A DNA stretch of 64,000 nt from Rutstroemia sp. NJR-2017a BVV2 (GCA_002946415.1 NJPS01000058.1:310001-374000); one strand, 5' to 3'; shown: positions 12,320 to 24,360, counted from the first letter of the stretch. Numbers and translations: made by a program. Notes: generated by a model from the sequence alone, not told the origin.

Positions 12320-13550
12320 ATCGAGGAGAGATCGAGTACGCTGAAGGACGTGGATGAAGAACCAATAAAGGTTGGTTGAAGTCCTATCGGGGTTCCCCTT
12401 TCGTCTCGCCTCCAGCTTGAAAACGAACTCGTAGCGACCCTGGGTAAAGAACGAAGAAACTCAAACGACCATCGCTCGTTCACACGCAGCCTGGCTTCGT
12501 CACTCAGCCATCTATTATCCAACACCTATCACGGCTTCCTACTTTGCATTCTCTCACGTCCTCGAAAGAATCACCCGCATAGCATCCTCACCGACCACAT
12601 CACATCTTTCAACCCGGCCGAAACTCACTCCACCCACACCATCTCTTTCTCCAATCTCGGGTTTATTCGCCTGAACTTCTTCTCCACCTCTTCACCCATC
12701 CTATCTCTTCATCTCACCCGCATTTCCTACCACCACCACCTAAATCCAAGCCTAAACAGCATATCATATCACCACCCCCAAACAAGCATATCCTATCATC
12801 ACCACCCCAACCCCACCTCCACCCTTACACCCCTCCGCCACACATACATACTCGCACAAAAGCATATCATATCATAGCACAGTTAGCAGCCAACATCTTC
12901 TTGTTTTCTCGTTCTTGGAATTTTTCTCTCCCATCTTAACATAGTTAGTTACCTTACCTTAACTTAGAACTCTGGAATATATCTACTTTTCTTGTTTACT
13001 TTTCTTATTTTTAGTTTTAACAGAATTGAATTCAAATTTATTCTTTATTATTATGAATTTAAGTTGACGTTTGACTAAATCAGCTCATGAATCAGATAGT
13101 GAGTCAATTACATTTTGTACCCCGTGGTGAATAGTTGAATCGGGTTAAATCATGGTGCTCCGAACCATAGTACTCCATATAACATCTAGGCGGGAGAATC
13201 CTGTATGTTTATAAGAAAATAGAGTAGTACCTGGTAGAGAGAATAGTAGATAAGTACTCTCCATATATACTTACTTCTCCCAAGTCCCCTCGTAGCAAGA
13301 GTATATGAGAATATTATACAGGTTTATTGCTTTATCTATAAAGAAGTAATTTGATCTGAGAAATAGATAAGGTAAATATATTCTCCGCTACTCTTCCCCT
13401 TTAGCACTTTCGCTTCTCCACATATGATATTATGCTCGATAAACTGATATCTAAGTCTTCATTAATCTTAAGCCTTATTCCAAAACCATATAAATAAACC
13501 TCCCTCTTTAGCCATGCACTACCCAAACCCGAACCCAACCTTCTCACCAA
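12320..13550. other. A/T-rich convergent intergenic region
   Basis: 1.23 kb lie between two convergent stop codons. 12320-12900 is C-rich with many CACC/CATC runs and no ORF of note. 12900-13500 is strongly A/T-rich with TA-rich words such as ATATAT and TATTAT, which could be old mutated repeat DNA but shows no identifiable element. Confidence 0.5.
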
Positions 13551-16500
13551 TCACACACTACCCCCTTCACCCTCTTCCTTCCCCAGCCCTCCCACGCCTT
13601 CCCCATCGCGTATCAGCACTTCTGATTTCTTCAACGAGTACTGGACCGGTTTGGCGGCGTTGAATATTTCGGCAAGTTCTTCGAGCTAGAGCATTGGGGT
13701 TGTATGTTAGTTAGGGGATAGGAGTGGAGGTGGGAGGTGGTGGAGTAGAGGGAAGAAGGGAGGGGGTGGAGTAGAGAGGAGTGGGACTTACTGTTCGGCC
13801 TTTTGTTTCTACGAAAAAGAACTACAATGGGAAGAGGGTTAGTTAGATTCTGGGTGTTGAGGCTGGGGCGAGTGGGATGGAGGGAGGAGAGAAGAAAGAA
13901 CAGGTGAGTGAGTGAGTGAGAAATTTAGGATAAATAATGAATGGATGAGTGGGCAGGGGAGATTAGGAGAGGGGAGGAGGGGACTGGGGAAACATACGTA
14001 GATGAAGATGACCTCGAATAAATCCCAGAATACGAATCTGTATAAGATTTGTCAGTTTTATATCTCTTGTGTGTCATATCCTTCTCTTTCCTATTCTCGT
14101 CCTCAACTTCCTTCTCATCATCTCCCACTCCCTAGGCGTAAAACATCTCTCCACACCACTCCTTCGCTTCTTCGTCCACCCATCCATTCATCCATCCACC
14201 CATGCATTCAAGAAACAAAGAAAGACAAAAACCAACTCACAAATAATAATACCTCCACCCCGCCTCCGTAAACGCAATGCCCGTGACAAACGTATTATAA
14301 AACCCCGCCACATTCCCCACCAGGGTATAGAGCGCCATGCCCTTCGCACGGCTCTCGTATCTCAACACCTCAACCGCATACAAGCCCTGCATGGGTGTCC
14401 AGCCGACCGCAAACACGAACGAGAAGAGGAAGATCATAGCGATTTCGGCGCGCGAGGCGGCGGCGGATTTGGCGATAGTGGTTTGCGATGAGGTGGTGGG
14501 GTCGGTAATGGTGGTTGTGTTGAGTGCGTTCAGGATTAGGATTATGAGGAAGAGGACGCAGATTAGAGACGTCGAGATGAGGAGTTGCGGGCGCCGGCCC
14601 CAGTGGTCGGTGTAGAGGGCGCCGAGGATGGCGCCGATGAAGGAGAGGAGGGATTGTGTGCCTTGCTGTGGGCGAGATCTTGTTAGTAACCATCCTTAGA
14701 AGCACATTCATTCCAGTCTATTCTTGTCTCCGTGCTCAACTCCATATTCATTCCCATTCCCAGACCCAGAATCAGACCATCACTACACCTAAATGAAACA
14801 ACCCATAACTCCAGAAAACAAAAGAAAAATCAACCAACCAATAACAACTGCAAATGCCCATCCTCTATTCCCGCTCCTGCCAACATCTGCGGATAATAAT
14901 AACTAACCGGGCCATTACCCGTCCACTGACCAAAGAGCGCGATTGCGACGGTAAGAAGCGTGCGATAGCGCTGTTCGCGGTTGGAGAAAAGAGAGCGGAA
15001 ATCCCACCAGCGTTTGTCGGCGCCGGTAAGGGAAATCTCGGTGCGCATTTCGTGGAGGCTGAGCTGCACGAGGGGAGACTGTGGGTCGCCTAGATAGGGG
15101 GTGGGAGGGGTGTTAGTCCGAGGGACACATGGAGGAGATGGCTACATGGAGGGGAAGAGAAAGCGTAAAAGATTAGATGATGGAAGAGAGGAGAGGGAGA
15201 AACAAAAAATACCTTCACCATGGTACTTAGCCAAAATAGCAACGGCCTCCTCATATCGATCATTTGCGATCAACCATCTGGGACTCTACACATCGATCCA
15301 CAAAGTCAGCAACCGTCGCACTCGATAATCCACCGCAGTCTCAGCCTAGAACTGTGTACTAAACGTACCTCCGGCAAGAACAAAACCGAAACAAGCACCA
15401 CTCCTGAAAACGTCATCTGCAACCAAAGTGGTATCCGCCAGGCTTGTGAACCAGTGATATAGCTCGTCGCATAGGGCACTGTGTATTGAATCTTAGTACT
15501 TTCCCTTGCTGGTCTCCCCTCCACCGCAAGATCTCCAGAAGGAGAAAAGACAAGTAGAGTACGGAGAAAACAATGAGATAGCATACATACCAAAGGTCCC
15601 TGGAATTGCTCCAACGAAATAGAACGTCGTATAGATGCCCGTCATCGCACCCCTAAACGAGGGATGCGCCATCTCACTCACACTGCTCCCCAGATTAGCA
15701 TTCTCACCAACATCCATCCACAAATCCAGCAAGTCACATCTCGACAGAAAACCTAAACTGCAACAGCACATCACAACGTAACCTCCCCCCAATGAACTCA
15801 ACCTCCCTCTTCCCAATCAAGTGTCCCGCTCCTCCGTCCCCCTCTCTCTCCCCCTTCTACAAGAAAACAAATAACACAAAAAAGGCACTCACTAAGGCAA
15901 AGCACTACTCGGACCCATCGCAGCCCCCACCCCCAGCATAAACCTCCCAATCATAAACGCCGCCAAACTCGTGCTCGTCGCCTGCACAACCGCTCCCACA
16001 ATAATGATCGCCGCACCGAGGAACATGCCCCATCGTCTGCCTTTCCACTATTTCACCAAAAGAATCAGCATGTCTTTTTCACTCAAACATACAATCCCCC
16101 TTCCCCCTTTCCTCCCCCCTCTCCTCCAGGTCCTCCCCGCTCACACCCCAGAAAAAAACAAAAGGAAACAGAAAAAAAGAAACTCACATCCCCCGCCGGT
16201 CCCGCCCCCGCCGCACCCACCAAGTTCCCAATAGTAAACATAGCGTAAACAATCCCCGTCGCGGGGGTACCCTCGGTCGGTGAAAACCCAAAATACTCTC
16301 TGTACTGGACATACGAATTAATCGAACTCATGACGCTGCCATCGTAACCATTGACAGCGGCGTTGAGGGTGGCGAGGAGGAGGATGAGGTAGAGCTATTT
16401 GCGGGTGGGTTGAGTTAGGACTTTGCTGTTACTATATAGATTGATAGGTAGGTAGGTGTTTGAGCAAGGAAGGAAAAGGATAGGATTTTCTGTTCTGGGT

Positions 16501-16743
16501 GGAGGAACGGGAATTTGGCAGAATAGATAACGGAACAAAAAGGAGACGAGAATAAATTACCTGAAACATGCGCCTCGTCCACAACGAAGGTTTTTGTTTC
16601 GCCGTCGCATCCGCCAGCGCCACATTCTGGACATTTTTGATATGCGCAGTCGCCGTAGCTGACTTGATATGAGCTCGATCAACCTGGCTCTCAGCCTGTT
16701 CATCGACATTCGCGAAATTGTTTTTCTCCATTGATTCAGCCAT
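13551..16743 (-). CDS. MFS sugar porter family transporter
   Basis: Eleven exons on the minus strand: 16743-16561, 16394-16188, 16047-15893, 15682-15591, 15478-15369, 15285-15213, 15089-14839, 14665-14241, 14037-13998, 13821-13792 and 13685-13551, giving 566 residues. All phases close. Signature elements of the sugar porter subfamily are present in order: NGYDGSVMSSINSY in TM1, GDWKGRRWGM after TM2, GRFMLGVGAAMGPSSALPY, the PESPRWL motif after TM6, DHWGRRPQLL after TM8 and FVETKGRTLEELAEIF after TM12. The N-terminal 55 residues are a hydrophilic cytosolic tail. Two exons are only 40 and 30 bp long. The protein is likely a plasma-membrane proton-coupled sugar transporter of the lactose-permease-like fungal group. 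The promoter has a CreA-like palindrome, which fits carbon control. Confidence 0.93.
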
Positions 16744-17291
16744 AACTGGAGCGAGCTACCAAGACAAGACAAGGCAAGATTATGGAATGGGATCACAATG
16801 TAGAGAGATATTCAGCGACTGGAAATATGAGAAGAATACTACTGTACATGTCGGTAGTCATTTCCCCGCAACGCCTACGAGCCACCCCGCGCCGGGGTGG
16901 CTAATTGAAGCTTGCATGTATCCCGGCTTTGTATCACCAGTTCATACTGATATGATAGGATGCAGGTCGATAAATCGAGGGATATAACGACGATCATTTA
17001 CCCCACTTCTGATAAGAGACTCCCGACTGGCCATCCACGACATACTTTCAATGGCAATATAACTTGCTGTGCAGATGAATGCAACGTTTCTATCCTACCT
17101 TTGACTCGTTCTCGTCCGATTCATACACTGCACGTGGAACTTTGCTCAAGACTGATCCAACGGTTGTATCACACTATCAAGCACATGATTGAGAGATGAC
17201 ATCACATCAAAGCAGACATATAGTGGGTTTAAGTATAGTATTGGGTATTTCAGACGTAAATAGTACATTATACTACAATTCATTTCGGGTT
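16744..17291. other. Transporter promoter and SEN2 3' flank
   Basis: 548 bp. Besides the GC palindrome at 16880-16902 nothing coding is seen. 17200-17290 is the SEN2 3' flank. Confidence 0.5.
16880..16902. promoter_or_regulatory. Perfect GC-rich palindrome with CreA-like cores
   Basis: Two 10 bp arms (AGCCACCCCG and CGGGGTGGCT) flank CGC. Each arm contains a match to the CreA/Mig1 consensus SYGGRG, in opposite orientations, and another CCCCGC lies at 16864. It sits about 137 bp upstream of the sugar transporter start. Binding is inferred from consensus only. Confidence 0.45.
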
Positions 17292-19496
17292 TCAATCCCG
17301 ACTCCGATTTGGAGACCAACGTTTAAGGACAACTTCCCTCACTTTATACTTCCCCAGCAGTCCATCAATACCCACTTCGGCCTCTTTCCTTGCATCAAGC
17401 GGCGCAGGAATGTCTACATAGACCAAAATCAGAGTCTTTCTGACTTGGGTTATAACTCTGTTGACACAATGCATCCAAGACCAAGTGCGTTGTTGCTTCC
17501 CCTTGACATAATTTTGTAAGAATGGGTCACTAGACCAGTAGGGGTCACTGTACGATGGTAGAATCAGAACAGCAAACTCGGCGTGGCTGAAGACCGGCCC
17601 ACGATTATAAAGGAGATAATCAACAGAGAACTTGGTCCCACCCCTAACGACCCAACCTAAGGAACGGAAATGATGGTAAACAACATAAGAGATCAAGAAC
17701 GGATCATCTGTTGACGAGCCAGGGTTTGAGCGAGGTGGGAAATAGGAAGACTTCCTAAAAAGCTGGAATAAATCCTGGTTAGATATTGGGCTTTTAGTTG
17801 TGGGATCAAGAACCGTCAGGGCTCCAAGACCATATGAAAGGAAGAAAGCTTCTTCCATGGTCAATTGGAAATGTTCCTGATCCTCGATGACCAATGTTTC
17901 GTCCAGCGTAATTTCGGGACTTGGTTCTGGCTGTTCTTCTGTGCTTGTAGCCGCATGTTTAGGGCTTGGTGGTTGCGATGGCAGGAACGTAGTTCTTTCC
18001 ACAGTTGGTGAGAAGCGAACGCTTTTCCGCCGTGTTGAGTTTGTAGCTGGAGTAGCATTTCCAGGCATGATGGATTCATCCCCAGATCCATCAAGTGTTG
18101 TTGATGAAGTCATTGGTGGAGTTGACGGTGCAGAAGTATGGATAATTGAATCATCAAGACGCGCTGAGCCATTGACAGTTTCGTCATCCTTGACCGCAGA
18201 ACCATTGATTTTTGGGATTGCATAGGTACGGGGATCTTCGATATCCGCACCCGTGGTTGATGACGCAGGCGAGTCAGCTTCACTGGCCTTAGGAATATCG
18301 ATGTGACCATTAGTAGCCCTGTCTTCGTGCTGGAGATTCGAGTCTGGCATATCTCTGTGCGAAGCCATATCTGCAGCAGAATTCGGTAGAGCTAACAATT
18401 CCGACGGACCCACAGGCGCCGCATGGATCCCCAACTTGGACAAGGTTGAAGACACGACCTCCATCACCGTGGAGTGTTGTGGTTCTTCAGATGCATCCGG
18501 GAGGATAGATGAGGACTTTAGCTCAACCATGGAGTTTGGTAAAGCTAGGAGCTCCATTGGTCCCACTGGTGCAAGCGAGATTCTCACTGTGAGTGGAACT
18601 ACCTCCTTGGAACTTTGAGACTTATCGAATAATGATGAGTCATTCTGCATCTCGAAACCAAGACGTATTTCAGTCAGGCCTAAAGATGAGTTCGGAAGTG
18701 CCAAGAGCTCCATTGGGCCGACTGGTGAAATGACCATTGCAGATGGCTTTGATGGTACTGGACTTGCCGATGGCTCAGGAGAATACACATCCGAGTCGGT
18801 AATCAATTCATTGATTTGTGCTGACAATTGTTTGTCCGGATTGGTGAGCTCGATTTGAATATGAGATCCCGACTCCATTGGGATGGGCGATCCCGAACCC
18901 ATCTCAATTTCAAGGGCTTTGTCAACCTCCACATCAATGTTTATTTTGCCGTTACCAGCTGTCATCGACTCCTGCAATATGGTCTGATCAATTGCCTCCC
19001 TCTCTTTCCGTGCCCGCTCCCACTTTGTCTGCTGCCTTTCAGCGCGCCGTTTCCTCGTAACATCCTCACTTGCGATGGTTTTCGAGACGCCTCTCCTCAC
19101 TTTTTCTCGCGTCAACCAACTAGGCTCGCTACGACTCAGACTCCCTTTTCCATAGAAACCCTGCTCCCACAGTCCTCTGATAGATCTGGAGTCGGTAACA
19201 TGAATGGAGCGCGTCTCAGGTGAGAACCATCCAAAGTAAAGTGTCTCAAAATGGGATGAGGGGCGATTCACAGTTTGTGACAACCAGACATAGAGGATGT
19301 GGAAGAGGGAAAGAGGATTATGAGGAATCAAAGTAGGCAGGGGAAATGTGCGCAGAGGAGCAGGCAATGAGTAGAGTTTGTTTAATTGCTGAGACCTGGT
19401 AGGTGGTTTAGGTCCATTGTGTTTAGGCTTAGCAGGTGGTGCAGCCTTGGCAGCAGTAGCAGAATCATTAGAAGGCACCTCCCCCAGCTCGGCCAT
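17292..19496 (-). CDS. SEN2: tRNA-splicing endonuclease subunit Sen2
   Basis: One uninterrupted exon of 734 residues. Sen2 is the catalytic subunit that cuts the 5' splice site of intron-containing pre-tRNAs. The N-terminal ~190 residues carry the Sen2 region (LYVWLSQTVNRPSSHFETLYFGWF, then GLWEQGFYGKGSLSRSEPSWL). The C-terminal nuclease domain shows EEAFFLSYGLGAL, YVVYHHFRSLGWVVRGGTKF, and the catalytic triad: Tyr ~630 in YNRGP, His ~638 in FSHAEF and Lys ~687 in RKTLILVYV. Between them is a ~350-residue acidic, Ser/Pro-rich linker, much longer than in yeast Sen2. It contains three copies of a PVGPxELLALPNS motif at a ~52-residue period. Catalytic residues all appear intact, so it should be active. 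Confidence 0.93.
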   Translation of the reverse strand: MAELGEVPSNDSATAAKAAPPAKPKHNGPKPPTRSQQLNKLYSLPAPLRTFPLPTLIPHNPLSLFHILYVWLSQTVNRPSSHFETLYFGWFSPETRSIHVTDSRSIRGLWEQGFYGKGSLSRSEPSWLTREKVRRGVSKTIASEDVTRKRRAERQQTKWERARKEREAIDQTILQESMTAGNGKINIDVEVDKALEIEMGSGSPIPMESGSHIQIELTNPDKQLSAQINELITDSDVYSPEPSASPVPSKPSAMVISPVGPMELLALPNSSLGLTEIRLGFEMQNDSSLFDKSQSSKEVVPLTVRISLAPVGPMELLALPNSMVELKSSSILPDASEEPQHSTVMEVVSSTLSKLGIHAAPVGPSELLALPNSAADMASHRDMPDSNLQHEDRATNGHIDIPKASEADSPASSTTGADIEDPRTYAIPKINGSAVKDDETVNGSARLDDSIIHTSAPSTPPMTSSTTLDGSGDESIMPGNATPATNSTRRKSVRFSPTVERTTFLPSQPPSPKHAATSTEEQPEPSPEITLDETLVIEDQEHFQLTMEEAFFLSYGLGALTVLDPTTKSPISNQDLFQLFRKSSYFPPRSNPGSSTDDPFLISYVVYHHFRSLGWVVRGGTKFSVDYLLYNRGPVFSHAEFAVLILPSYSDPYWSSDPFLQNYVKGKQQRTWSWMHCVNRVITQVRKTLILVYVDIPAPLDARKEAEVGIDGLLGKYKVREVVLKRWSPNRSRD
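18382..18724 (-). repeat. Threefold PVGPxELLALPNS repeat in the SEN2 linker
   Basis: Three copies of a 13-residue motif lie at 18691-18724, 18535-18570 and 18382-18417, spaced 156 and 153 bp. Sequence between copies is only weakly alike (EVV..T/S..L). This looks like an old tandem triplication of about 52 codons in which only the motif has been kept. Confidence 0.8.
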
Positions 19497-20458
19497 AATT
19501 TTAAGAATTGATGTTATCGTAGGGTCATATCGTCATCCTATTCAGAATTGAATGGTCAGTGCATGTCCTTCGAATTGTGACGTAACGTTCTGTGCCAACC
19601 GAAAAATTACAAATATGTGTGCAATGCTCAGATACCGTTGTAGTCTTCTCAGAGAGAATTGAGCCAGCATTGAGAACGAACAAAGTCAGAGCCGTTACTC
19701 TAAGCATCGAGTTGAGTCATCACCGCATTGCATGACAGTCCAGATGAAATTGAACCGCACATATTCGTATAGGTAGAAGGGAGCAGAGAGCAGAGAGCAG
19801 AGAGCAGAGAGCAGAGAGCGGAGAGCGGAGAGCGGAGAGCAGAAAGCGGAGGAGCAAGCACTTACAATTCTTGAATACCTCTCATCCAATAGCCTGCGGA
19901 GGAAGGATGAAAGACGTTGGGGAATTGGAACCGTTCGCAATTGAATTGAAGGTTGAAGAGAAGACCGAGAAGCAAGAAAAAGAAAAAAAGATTTTTGTTC
20001 GTGTAAATTTTCTGCCCTGAACAAGCGGTAGGTAGGCGGTAGTTGCCGAGAAGGCCGGTGCTTGCAAGTTGGGAGGCGCCTAATGCGAGGCTGAAGATGA
20101 GGATGAGGCTGAGGCTGAGGTTGTTAGTTAGGCTACTGGGTCCTTCGCTGTACCTGAGCGAAAGCTCAAAAGCCTAGACCGTCATGCGCGCTTTCCTACA
20201 CAGAACTATTGGAGTTGGAGGTGAGTGAATCTTTCGCCATGGTCACCTCACGTAACATAGCATTTGTCTAGTTAGTATGATGCGCAACTTCTCCTGACCT
20301 CCCTTTCCTGTTTCCTTTTCCTTTTCCTGTCTTACTTTCTTTTATTATATATTGTCCATGGACGCACAACGTAGAAGTACAAGCACATTCTTTCAACTCG
20401 CGATCCTTTTTATGTTGGGCTTGTTTAGGTTGCAGAAACGCTAAAAACTTACCTTGAA
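19497..20458. other. SEN2 / glucosylceramide synthase divergent promoter
   Basis: 962 bp lie between divergent starts. It holds the 8-bp minisatellite at 19781-19852. A 14-codon upstream reading frame starts at 20184 and runs into a perfect GTGAGT donor at 20221, so a 5' UTR intron is possible. Confidence 0.5.
19781..19852. repeat. 8-bp minisatellite (GAGCAGAG)n
   Basis: About nine tandem units of an 8 bp purine-rich word, GAGCAGAG changing to GAGCGGAG after the fifth or sixth copy. It lies ~300 bp upstream of SEN2. Confidence 0.85.
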
Positions 20459-22105
20459 ATGGGCAAGGAAACTGTTATCTTCGCAACAGCCTTAGCATGT
20501 TGGGTGTGGTATTTTTTCATACTTCTCGTCCAAGCCATTGGCTTCACTCAACTGTACGAGTTTCTACCCAATCATTCAGTGATCCACTGTTTCAATGATT
20601 TGTTCATCATCCCATTTGTCTTCTAACATGTCGCCAGATACCGTCATTACTCCTCAGTGCCAAAACCAGCAGTCTCTCCTAACTTACCTCTAAACGACGT
20701 GCCTCATGTTACCGTTTTACGACCGGTCAAAGGCCTCGAGCCACGATTATACGAATGTCTCGCAGCTACATTTAGACAGACCTACCCCAGAGAGAAATTA
20801 ACCATCTACTTCTGCATATCTTCGACTTCCGACCTCGCCTACCCTGTGCTACAACGTCTACTTACGGAGTTCCCACAGTTCGATGCTAAGATCTTGATCG
20901 AAGAAGATGATCCCAACCTTAGCGGTTATGGAGGAGAAGTCAGCAACCTTGGTCCGAACCCGAAGATCCGGAATATGAGTCGCGGGTATAGGGAGGCTAA
21001 AGGGGATATCGTTTGGATACTTGATTCCAATGTCTGGGTTGGAACAGGAACTGCTGGACGGATGGTTGACAAACTATGCGGCTATAACGCGGATGGAACT
21101 ACAACTCGACCATACAAGTTTGTTCATTTGCTACCTCTAGTCGTAGATACTGTTGGGGAAAGTAACAGTGAGAACACCAAAGAGGATCTTCGCAACAGCC
21201 AGCGCGATCACGACAGCGAGTCCAATTTTAATGCAAGTGCGAGGATTGGTGGAGGACGATTAGAAGAAATGTTTATGGCAACCTCACATGCGAAGTTCTA
21301 CACCGCCATCAATACTGTCGCCGTTGCGCCTTGCATTGTTGGAAAGTCAAACATGTTCAGACGTTCCCATCTCAACAACTTAACATCTACATCTTCAAAA
21401 TATGCACCTGGCATCGACTTCTTTTCCGAGAATATCTGCGAAGACCATTTGCTCGGAGATCTCTTATGGCGCAAGCAAATACCAGAAGAAATAGCTGGGG
21501 AAAAATGGAACAAGCATGGCCTGGTGTTTGGCGACTTAGCAATTCAGCCGATAGCTGGAATGTCGGTGCGCGAATATATTGCGCGTAGGGTGCGTTGGCT
21601 CAGAGTCCGGAAATGGACAGTGACGTTAGCTACATTCGTTGAACCTGGGGTAGAGCCTCTTCTCTGCTCAGCTTACGGCTCCTTCGCCATCACTACTTTA
21701 CCATGGTTTCACAATAATCTCGGAATACCGCAGACTTGGGTTGCATTTGCGCTCGTTTGGTTAGCCAATGTTACTGCCTGGATGACTCTTGATTGGTTTG
21801 TTTATGCAAACATCCATTCTTGCGCATCTATTGAGCTTGACTCGAACACACCCTCGTTTGCCAAACCTCCTAAGTCGAAATCTCGACGACCGTTCGATCA
21901 ATGGGTGTCTGCATGGCTTGGGCGAGAATTACTGGCCTGGCCGATTTGGGCTTGGGCTTGTCTGGGTGGAACCACGGTAGTCTGGAGGGGTAAAAAATTC
22001 CGCGTCAATCTTGACATGAAGGTGCACGAGATTAAGTCAGGCCAGACATGCTCCACTCCTGAAATCGAGTGTGCTCGAGTACGCAGCAAAGACAGGCAGG
22101 ACTAA
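20459..22105 (+). CDS. Ceramide glucosyltransferase (glucosylceramide synthase)
   Basis: Exons are 20459-20553 and 20638-22105, giving 520 residues. The short first exon carries the N-terminal signal-anchor (TVIFATALACWVWYFFILL). The GT21 enzyme transfers glucose from UDP-glucose to ceramide in the Golgi/ER membrane, and fungal members act on 9-methyl sphingoid ceramides. Catalytic elements are visible: VTVLRPVKG at the start of the domain, DSNVWVG (D2), ENICEDHLLGDLLW (D3) and RRVRWLRVRKW, which is the (Q/R)xxRW motif. Two hydrophobic segments near the C-terminus (TWVAFALVWLANVTAWMTLD, then LAWPIWAWACLGG) fit the known topology. Fungal proteins are longer than animal ones, as here, because of an inserted segment with many Asn/Ser residues after D2. 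Confidence 0.93.
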
Positions 22106-22935
22106 TAATGCCGCCGTATGTATATTATGTATGAATAAGTTAGAAGAATCGAGCAGTCGCAATTCCCAAGCTTCCAATGGAACCCCCTTGTCAAGCGGCG
22201 TCTTACCACAATTGTCAATTTTGCATATCGAATACAGCGGCTTGGGCCGTAATCTGGGGTCCCTTGGTATGAAGTCACACCGAGCAGAAGCCTTCGGGCT
22301 CGGCATCCATAGCTCAGCCCTATCATGATCAACAATCAAAGCTCCATACATCAACGCACCATCTGCCTTGCCGTCTAAATTACCCCTTTGAGCCTCTATC
22401 GCATGGCATTCAACATCCGCATTTCTACCCAACTCTATTCGGGCATCACCACATTATCTTGTCCCCCACCTCCTCTGTTTTCCCACGTGATATTTCCTGC
22501 AGTCCTACGTGTCATGGCGATTTCTCGTGCATTTCCTCGGCGCCTTTTCTCTTCAATTCCTTTGCTCCAGATCGTCAATTTCCTATTCGGGTGATGACCA
22601 AACATGGTACGCTACAGTATGCACATCCACCATGCCACCACACTCTTACCCCTCTTCCCCCCCCCTATACTTTATCATCGGGCTTTACCTTCCCTTGGGC
22701 CGCTGCACATCAAACCCATTGGTCATCATGCCTACCCAACCTTCCAGTACGAAGTATGAATTTAGCCTTACGCCCCGGTTTGGCATAACTAGTCTCTCCC
22801 ACTCCACTCTACTCGCAATCATTTCTTATTACGTAGGTTTGGTTTGAAAGCAGGTCGCTATTCGGTCTACTTTACGAGTTCAGCCGCATCTCTTCCTGGG
22901 GTGTAAGTTATACGCTAAGTTAGCTGGCTGGGATT
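22106..22935. other. Intergenic, C/T-rich promoter-like DNA
   Basis: 830 bp without a supported gene. 22440-22700 is strongly pyrimidine-rich with CCCC runs, typical of a promoter for the next gene. Confidence 0.5.
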
Positions 22936-23531
22936 ATGGGGAAGAGCATAAAGAGCTGGAGTAGAGGGGCGAGTGGATCTGTGAAGAGTTTTAAGTCGAG
23001 CTCGACGTGGAAGAAGAAGAAGAACGCAATTGCGAGTAAAGACGCGAAGAAAGTGCAAGAGGAAAAGAAAGATTTGGATGAAGAGTATGAGCTTGGTCCT
23101 TGGTCGGATTGGTATTGGAGTGAGGAATTCAGATTTTTGTATAGAGGACGGAAGGATAGAAACAGTATGTTGAATTCTTTCTTTTTCTCCCTTCCAGCTC
23201 CTCAATCCCTAGAGACGGATTGCGTATATCGATTCTATATTGCGTTAATTTGCAATGCGATGCCCACATGGAGAGAAAAGAGAGTGCTCATAATATAACA
23301 GATATGTGGAACTACGAAATAGACACGAGGTCTCCTGAAAAACACATGCCGCGCTACGTACCAATGGCGGATATCGACTATGTAACTGATACGACTGATA
23401 CGGAGGATGAAGTCTATTTCGAGGAACCAAAGGAATACATACTGGTTACGACAATATGTGAAAGGGTTGTGGTTTCTGGTGATGGAAAGAGAGACGTGGG
23501 TGGAGATGTAAATGGGGTAAAGGTATGTTGA
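22936..23531 (+). CDS. Small basic/acidic orphan protein
   Basis: Exons are 22936-23164 and 23302-23531, giving 152 residues; the intron has a GTATGT donor and an AACAG acceptor. The start MGKSIKSWSRGASGSVKSF begins a Lys/Ser-rich N-terminus. A central ELGPWSDWYWSEEFRFLYRG segment is aromatic and acidic, and the second exon is Asp/Thr/Glu-rich (DYVTDTTDTEDEVYFEEP). I do not recognise a family. The donor word GTATGTTGAATT occurs again at 23523, so a second intron is possible. A downstream exon from about 23683 would then end in a Cys-rich tail (ECTCGCNCEFKVFG, stop near 23767). A 222-codon frame is open on the opposite strand but has a less protein-like composition. Confidence 0.5.
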
Positions 23532-24360
23532 ATTTGTCTTGTTGAGACGCGATAGATGGGGTCCCTTTGGGGGTTGTGGTGGATTCCTCGTTTTTTGTTC
23601 GCATGAGATAGTTAGGAAACAACAAAGAGTAGAGTTCACGAGATTTAGGACACCCCAGAAAAGAGCCAACAAAAGGAGGTAGAAAGTCAAGTCGACATGA
23701 GGAGCAAGCAAGGAGGCGAGGAGTGCACCTGTGGGTGTAATTGTGAGTTCAAAGTATTCGGTTGAGAAGGCGATGGATGGTTGGCTGACAGTATATAGCT
23801 GGGAAGAACGGTAAAGGGGCGACGCGAAAGCAGGGAAAAGGTGATAAGTATTCGCGGAGGAGGAATTGAGCGGTTGGTTTCTCTTGTGGCGTTTGGATGG
23901 CAAGTTTCAGTAATGGGAAATTGGGATATGGAGCGGATAATCTGATGAATAGGATCATACTCGGTTAAGTTAATATGTTTATATAGTATAATAATGAAAG
24001 TGTCGCGATGTGTTCTACACTCTATCTGGCGATAGTCACAATGCTCTCCCACGTCTCCCCTAATGGTAGTAATGCATACGGAAGTATACTTCGTTGACCT
24101 TCGACATTGGACAAGATGTATTTTAGCAGGAAACACTGTCCTACGCAGAAAGCATCGCATCACAGAGTCACATGATTATCATGTGATACCTACCGTACAA
24201 GGATTCTCAAATGCCGATGTTAAACTTTGACATTCACCCCCTGTTCAGTCAACTCGTGGCAGAATACACACAAACTATAGGTGCAATGCTTCTTAAGTTA
24301 ATCACGTCTGATTCTAGTAGGTAAGGACATAAGGACCCTTATAAAGGATTATCTATATGA
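23532..24360. other. Intergenic region
   Basis: 829 bp. May hold a third exon of the small gene around 23683-23767. Otherwise promoter-like, with a TATA-like CTTATAAAGG at 24339. Confidence 0.4.

Noticed and set aside
23235..23903. 222-codon minus ORF antisense to the small orphan gene
   Set aside because: Composition is typical of an antisense shadow, no family is recognised, and the plus strand has clean splice sites.
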